Shown here piece by piece: positions 59,459 to 64,000 of a stretch of 64,000 nt of DNA. The position numbers and the translations under genes are program-made. This DNA is from JAUMBM01 sp964441755 (GTDB lineage: Bacteria; Bacteroidota; Bacteroidia; Chitinophagales; Saprospiraceae): assembly GCA_964441755.1 (NCBI GenBank), contig CAYTVG010000002.1, positions 383,236 through 447,235 of the forward strand, written 5' to 3'. The notes under the pieces were generated by a model that saw nothing but the letters and a program-made list of their open reading frames with translations, was not told the origin of the DNA and did not search any database. How positions within the stretch are numbered: the first letter of the stretch is position 1; every line of letters begins with the position of its first letter.

Positions 59459-59661
59459 GTGTTGCGGGCTCAGTAGATTCGTGATGGGTAGGCATGACTA
59501 CATTGATGCGGTCATTTCAGTACCTGGTTTTCATAAAGACTAGTTATTTTTGATTCCGGGATTGACAGACAATCAAATTCTTTGTTGATTACCTTAGGTA
59601 TAAGTCTGACAGATTTCACTGTCAGTGCATGTATAAAGTAACTTTAATCGGGTAAAACAAT

Positions 59662-60135
59662 ATGAAAGTAAGGATTGAATCAATTTTCGAAAGTGATAAG
59701 GACACTATCATAAGGTATGTTAACTTATCGACCACGCTTGATTTTATATCACATCCTATTCTGAAGTTTATCCCGACCGAACCTTCCAATTATCCGGTTA
59801 GGTGGCAAAATGGTAGCTACCGGGTAAGCATGAAACTTTTCAACCTCATACCTTTGGGGGTACAGACAATAAAAATTGAAAAAATTAAGGAGGATGACCC
59901 GGAAGAGTACATTATCAGAGATAACGGTAGTGGTAATATTGTGAAAACATGGGATCACTGGATTTATATCCAGACAGGCCCGCAACCGAACCGTGTCAAG
60001 TATATTGATCAAATTGAAATCAAAGCAGGTATTGCCACATTACCTGTGTGGTTTTTCGCACATCTGTTTTATCGCTGGCGGCAGCATCGCTGGAAGTATT
60101 TATATACCCAAACTCATGAGCGTGAAAAAATGTAA
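59662..60135 (+). CDS. SRPBCC-like hypothetical protein
   Basis: A 157-residue protein with blocks WQNGSYRVSMKLFNLIPLG, RDNGSGNIVKTWDHWIYIQ and the C-terminal FAHLFYRWRQHRWKYL. Predicted mixed beta-alpha content and length resemble SRPBCC ligand-binding proteins, but there is no motif proof. The local AT content is higher than in the housekeeping part. It is convergent with the 60.2-kb gene. Confidence 0.65.
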   Translation: MKVRIESIFESDKDTIIRYVNLSTTLDFISHPILKFIPTEPSNYPVRWQNGSYRVSMKLFNLIPLGVQTIKIEKIKEDDPEEYIIRDNGSGNIVKTWDHWIYIQTGPQPNRVKYIDQIEIKAGIATLPVWFFAHLFYRWRQHRWKYLYTQTHEREKM

Positions 60136-60173
60136 TCCTTGGATTCATTATGGTAAACTCATACAGAACTGCT

Positions 60174-61811
60174 TCAGCCTGTAAGGTATCTGATTTTTTC
60201 TACCCCGCTAAGAAAAAATGACCGCATAACAGCCGCTTTACAAGGAAGCAGTTTGCCTTGTGGAGGAAGTGCCCGGTGAGTACCGGGTACAGAAAAGGGC
60301 CGGCCCGGCTGCTGGTTATTTCCTTCGAACATAAAATACCATTCAATGGCTTGGACGGCACGCCTTGCCTTTGCATACCTGCGATATACTTGCGTGCAGT
60401 AGTGGCCAATCTGAAGGCATGCCCGCAGGTAGTCACGCACGGCTTGCTCATCATCTGCCATAAGATTGTGGTAATACGACTGAATGATGTCCAATTGCTC
60501 GGCGGCTGCTTCCTGATCACCAAGCTGGTGATAAGCAGCAAATATTTTTTCGTAAAGGGTTGGCAGAAGCTTATACGGATACTTCCAGTACCTGCTGTAC
60601 ATCCGGACGGCACCCACTGCCTGCAACGACAGATTGATGATCTCGGCCGGTTGTGCCTTGTGCTCTATTATATTTATGTACTCCAACAGCGCAGTGGGTA
60701 GCCGGGCCAGGAAATGGACTTTGTTGTAGGCAACATCGCTGATATCGTAGGCAGCAAAAGAAAAACGGAAAATAGATTTAGTGATCAGAGGTATTGTAGC
60801 ATCGGGGACTACAGCCGGCATGTTATAGACAGTCCGTTTTGTCATGGGCAGGTTGGAAGCGAGTCCATGGTAATATAGGGCCGCTTGTGCATAGGCTTCC
60901 TCCGCCTCAGTCATATTGCCTGCAAGCTTTTGCGTACGCGCATAGACCAGACAGGCAGCGGCTGCCACCGCAGGAAACGTGTAAACGTAGCATTCTGATT
61001 CAACAAAAGCTTCCCGGGCGTAATCGGTAGCAGTAGGGATATCATTGATCGCCAGAAGACTATTGGCCAGCTGTGTCTTCGCATCCGGCAGTATGGCCGT
61101 GTAATCGTTTAGACGTTCGGGCAGTTCTTCAAGGGCGGATCGGAAGTAGGTACAGGCAGCCGAATGTTGATTGTCAATGGCAGCCAGGTGACCCAGTAAC
61201 AGTAGTGTTTTGGCTGGCGCATGATCTAATGGGTCGCTCGGCGCTGCAATTTGTTGCCGGAAAATGCTCAATGCCCCGAGGAGCTCTTCGGTGGCAGCCT
61301 GGTATTGGGTCCTGATCAGCAGGAGCATAGCATAGTGATACTGTAAGCTCGCCGCCTGCCTGCGACAGTGCCATGCCCGATCCGGGCTGTAGGCGAGCGA
61401 CAGCAGTGACTTGCAGACAGCTTCTTCTTCTGTAAATTTATGTGTTATACCCACTACCTCCGGCAGCTCCTGCATGAAATGAATGGCTGCACGCAGCAGC
61501 TTGCACAATGCCTGGTCTGAAGGAGTCCCCTGACACAAACTATTGTCCAACACTTGTCTGACGATCTTTATCCTGACGTGGTAGTTGACAGCAGACAAAT
61601 CATCGTCGAGGTCGGCAAGGGTGAGTTCGCCCCGGGATAATTTTTCTATCAGTGGATGGACAGCAGTTGAAAAGGCAGGGGTTGAAAAACTGTTTGTTAA
61701 CAGGCGCTTGTCAAGCAGGATGGGAGATGCCGGAGGTTCAACCGCCAAGTGGCGGAAAAATGTCCGGATGCTGGACAGCCATTGTTGTAAGATGGTAATA
61801 AGGAGTTGCAT
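60174..61811 (-). CDS. TPR-like helical repeat protein, unknown function
   Basis: A 545-residue Ala/Leu-rich helical protein. Repeated 34-40-residue helical pairs with A-x-x-Y patterns (YHYAMLLLIRTQYQAATEEL, TYFRSALEELPERLNDYTAI, AEEAYAQAALYYHGLASN) suggest TPR repeats across about 140-470. The start region is hydrophobic but not a convincing signal. The last about 60 residues are basic and Pro/Gly-rich. I do not recognise a specific family. Confidence 0.65.
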   Translation of the reverse strand: MQLLITILQQWLSSIRTFFRHLAVEPPASPILLDKRLLTNSFSTPAFSTAVHPLIEKLSRGELTLADLDDDLSAVNYHVRIKIVRQVLDNSLCQGTPSDQALCKLLRAAIHFMQELPEVVGITHKFTEEEAVCKSLLSLAYSPDRAWHCRRQAASLQYHYAMLLLIRTQYQAATEELLGALSIFRQQIAAPSDPLDHAPAKTLLLLGHLAAIDNQHSAACTYFRSALEELPERLNDYTAILPDAKTQLANSLLAINDIPTATDYAREAFVESECYVYTFPAVAAAACLVYARTQKLAGNMTEAEEAYAQAALYYHGLASNLPMTKRTVYNMPAVVPDATIPLITKSIFRFSFAAYDISDVAYNKVHFLARLPTALLEYINIIEHKAQPAEIINLSLQAVGAVRMYSRYWKYPYKLLPTLYEKIFAAYHQLGDQEAAAEQLDIIQSYYHNLMADDEQAVRDYLRACLQIGHYCTQVYRRYAKARRAVQAIEWYFMFEGNNQQPGRPFSVPGTHRALPPQGKLLPCKAAVMRSFFLSGVEKIRYLTG

Positions 61812-61881
61812 GCTTGCTGGATGTTACGTGTACAAATAAAGCCTGATTGGTTACTAGTCCCGTAGTGGTTTCGCAGGTCAT

Positions 61882-62400
61882 TTACACGAATATTAGAGCC
61901 AGAATAGTGAGCAGTAGCATCAATACAGGGGGAATCCCCATGATCACGCCAAGTACCGCTAAGGTGTTTTTCCCCTCTTTTCTTATGGCGGTAATGCCAA
62001 GTATAAATCCTATCGAACCGAGTATAATGGCCAGCACCAAGCCAAAAATCAACATTTTTACGCCAAAGAGTATAATCATACTTAGGAATCCTGCAAAGTC
62101 CAAAATGGGAGATAAGGTACTCAAAATTCGTTTTTTGTCGTCATTCGTTTTGGATGTAAGGGGACTGCCTGTAATCTGCTTCGCGGCTATTTTTTGCATG
62201 ATACTCACACCCCGTCTGCTGTGCTCAGATTTTTTTGGCTCTTGCTGATAAGTCAGATCGTTTAGCCTGTAATTTGAAGAGACATCAGAATTAGGACGCT
62301 CGGCAAGCCGTAACTGCTTAGGAGTTGCGATCAAGGCCGCCCGTGAGGAGCTAAGGCTTATGAACAGGCTGATAAGCAGCAGGGTAATTAGTTGCTTCAT
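61882..62400 (-). CDS. DUF4190-like membrane protein
   Basis: A 172-residue protein with a signal peptide (about 1-21) and a polar region (about 25-90). Two membrane segments surround the motif LVLAIILGSIGFILGITAIR, with KEGKNTLAVLGVIMGIPPV, the typical DUF4190/two-helix pattern of Bacteroidota membrane proteins. The function is unknown. It is followed downstream by the TPR-like gene after 70 bp. Confidence 0.7.
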   Translation of the reverse strand: MKQLITLLLISLFISLSSSRAALIATPKQLRLAERPNSDVSSNYRLNDLTYQQEPKKSEHSRRGVSIMQKIAAKQITGSPLTSKTNDDKKRILSTLSPILDFAGFLSMIILFGVKMLIFGLVLAIILGSIGFILGITAIRKEGKNTLAVLGVIMGIPPVLMLLLTILALIFV

Positions 62401-62501
62401 AGTGCAATAATGATATTAATGGACATAAGTTCTGCGTCAGATTTTGGCAATTTATATTACTAAAACCAAACTAGTTAAACGGGCGCAAACCAAATTGTCG
62501 C

Positions 62502-63685
62502 TTAAGCAGCCTTAGGAGCCCCCATTTGCTGGCTGATAATCGCCCTCAATTTTTCACGTTTACCACTTTTGAGGATAGCTCTGATATTCAATACCGCAGT
62601 GACTCTATTCGTCCATCGCTGGCCAACTAGCTTGCAACGTTGTTGTACCACAGTGCTTATCGCAGATTCTATGGCTCCGCTGCCAATACAATACCCGGCG
62701 GCGCGGTACTCATTGTATTTCATACGGTATTGGTTTTTCTCGTAGTAGGCAATTAGCTGGTTAGCTTGCTCATTGGCGTTCTTACCGCAGCCTTTACTTT
62801 TTCTTTTGATGGCTGCGATGACTTGCTCCGTCTGACCCTTCAAAAGCTTTTTCTGTTGCACTTCAATCCATTTTGATCGTTCAGCTTTTACTTCAAGGAC
62901 AAGCTGTGCAAAGTTGGACAGGTGCTCCAGTGCATGGTAAAAATCAAGGATCACTACCGCCTTGGGGTACCTGTCTGTGAGCCATTTGCCAATCCATTCT
63001 GCTCCGTCCGAAATAGCTACCAGCCGGGCTGCAGGTGTCTGATGCAGGTGTGCACAGATGAGCTTATCAAAGCGGGCGGTAAACTCGCTGTGACTGCCCA
63101 ATTGGGCAAGATAGTCGGATTTTTCAAGCTGCATTCTGAGTCCAACCTTCTCATTATCAGATGATTTTTTGATAAAGTGATGCCCTCCGAAAATTCTGCC
63201 TACTTTGGTCTCCCGGTATCCTTCATCCGTTCGAAGGTGCCCGCCATCAACCTCAACATAAAGCACATCCTCGCTTACAGATTCTTCACACGCTGCGGTT
63301 GTACATGCGTCTTGTCGAGTTTCACAAAGTACGTCCTCGCTTACAGCCTCTTCACCCTGTGTATCTTTTGGTGGGGCGAAGCTAAAACCAGGGCTTGTTA
63401 GCAGCTCCTCCGAGGCCGGCAGATTACCAATGTACTGGGTAAGGCGTTGACTCTGAGAGCTGCTCATATTAACCGCCGGCAGAGCCGTATGTAACAAACC
63501 CATGGCTCGTCCAAAGGGCTGCCCGTTGGCAAACTCCAGCATATGACTCTGCAGCAACGGGCTTATGGCAATGCGGTGTTGCATACGCTCAATAAACCGG
63601 TTAGTCTTTCTTAGCTCGATTCTCCCCAGGGTTGTCCAGATCTTTTTTTTTCCGACGGTCTACTCCGGGATCTCCCAGTTCAGAC
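62502..63685 (-). pseudogene. ISKra4-family transposase, 5'-truncated and frameshifted
   Basis: The intact part (62502-63584, 360 codons) matches ISKra4/UPF0236-type transposases: DVLYVEVDGGHLRTDEGY, ISDGAEWIGKWL, VVILDFYHALEHL, YCIGSGAIESAISTVVQQR and WTNRVTAVLNIRA. Upstream the frame continues as IWTTLGRIELRKTNRF to a run of nine A (minus strand, 63651-63643). With eight A it would continue into LGDPGVDRRKK. The remaining N-terminus is cut off by the IS66-type end at 63686. So the copy is probably dead. Confidence 0.8.
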
Positions 63686-64000
63686 GTAAGCCCTATACGA
63701 AGTACATTATTGCAAGAATTGTCAAGCCGTCAGATCTTTCGGAAAAAAAGAGATGGCAGGAAAACGATTTACAGAAGGTCAGCGCAGAGAATTAGTGCGC
63801 CTATTTCATGCGCGGACTGTTAGTGTTGAAGCCTTTACAAAGCGGTATGGTGTATCTGCTGCATCCCTGTATCAATGGCAACAGTCGGTTGACTCATCAT
63901 CTACGGGAGGCTTTATCGAACTTAAGCCGGATCCGTCGCCCGCAGAGAGCTGTATGCTTATACTTCAGGCAGGCAGTGTAGTACTTCACTTTCAGACACT
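63686..64000 (+). mobile_element. IS66-family insertion sequence, left part
   Basis: DNA starting with GTAAGC, as IS66-family ends do, begins at 63686 right where the ISKra4 transposase frame stops making sense. An IS66-type TnpA gene follows 67 bp inside. The right end and the 8-bp target duplication lie outside the window. Confidence 0.7.
63753..64000 (+). CDS. IS66-family accessory protein TnpA, partial
   Basis: 82 codons are visible to the window edge. There is an N-terminal helix-turn-helix (FTEGQRRELVRLF, VEAFTKRYGVSAASLYQWQQ), then FIELKPDPS and ILQAGSVVLHF, the pattern of IS66 OrfA/TnpA, which binds the element's ends. The ATG at 63753 follows an A-rich stretch. TnpB and TnpC should follow outside the window. 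Confidence 0.85.
   Translation, partial: MAGKRFTEGQRRELVRLFHARTVSVEAFTKRYGVSAASLYQWQQSVDSSSTGGFIELKPDPSPAESCMLILQAGSVVLHFQT

Noticed and set aside
63643..63651. Programmed -1 frameshift in the ISKra4 transposase
   Set aside because: Slipping back one base at the A-run does not lead into the IWTTLGRIEL frame; a one-base insertion explains it better.
1..64000. tRNA or rRNA genes
   Set aside because: No cloverleaf with T-loop GTTCGA-type sequence and no rRNA core sequence was noticed on reading; a tRNAscan or Infernal run would settle it.

Overview
The window reads as a chromosomal piece of a Bacteroidota bacterium, most likely from the Saprospirales (Lewinella/Haliscomenobacter-like). Grounds: several secreted proteins end in type IX secretion (T9SS) sorting domains, promoters match the Bacteroidota -7 box TAnnTTTG, and marker families are present (BshC for bacillithiol, DUF3276/PUR-like, DUF4296, E. 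coli-type PurB). The placement is by recognition; no database search was run. No rRNA or tRNA gene was seen.

1-12 kb: the 3' part of miaE, a small membrane protein, a T9SS-exported choice-of-anchor B protein, a hotdog thioesterase, a GT-C-like membrane protein, a VWA protein, tilS, a CxxC T9SS protein, an orphan HsdR-N-type domain protein, an epimerase-family threonine dehydrogenase and a PolB-like 3'-5' exonuclease. 12-28 kb: two long paralogous T9SS cargo proteins (12.4-14.7 and 25.7-27.6 kb) bracket housekeeping genes: an IscA-type protein, a + strand run (anchored hypothetical, YqaE/Pmp3-like, bshC, PRTase, tpiA), purB, an SDR, a SixA-like phosphatase, a DUF4296 protein, a two-component pair and msrA. 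A 50-residue Cys/Lys-rich protein at 20.97 kb lies behind a palindrome that overlaps its promoter.

27.7-35.4 kb: envelope sugar genes (heptose-7-P kinase, waaA, an outer membrane protein, UDP-glucuronate decarboxylase, rfbB), then dnaK behind repeated TGACA-core motifs. 35.4-36.7 kb is an AT-rich stretch without genes, with an orphan terminator. 36.7-45.3 kb: a large helical protein, an MsbA-like ABC exporter, a DUF3276 protein, a GluQRS-like protein, rpmA fused to a helix-hairpin-helix domain, rplU, a VWA protein, a small putatively autoregulated DNA-binding protein and a conserved hypothetical.

45.4-64 kb is accessory. It holds a protein with two GldN/PorN-like repeats; a gene remnant that duplicates the 3' end of a gene 6.1 kb away; a 2.5-kb cassette enclosed by long inverted repeats and arrays of ~51-bp palindromic repeats, carrying a Crp/Fnr regulator and a secreted LamG/DUF1080-like protein; a fused RelE-like/SF1 helicase/ankyrin protein; an overlapping SNF2 helicase plus partner gene pair; several TPR-like or unknown proteins; and an ISKra4-family transposase gene broken by an IS66-family insertion that runs off the window. 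The most unusual parts are the inverted-repeat cassette and the helicase cluster joined to it by the 92-bp direct repeats.
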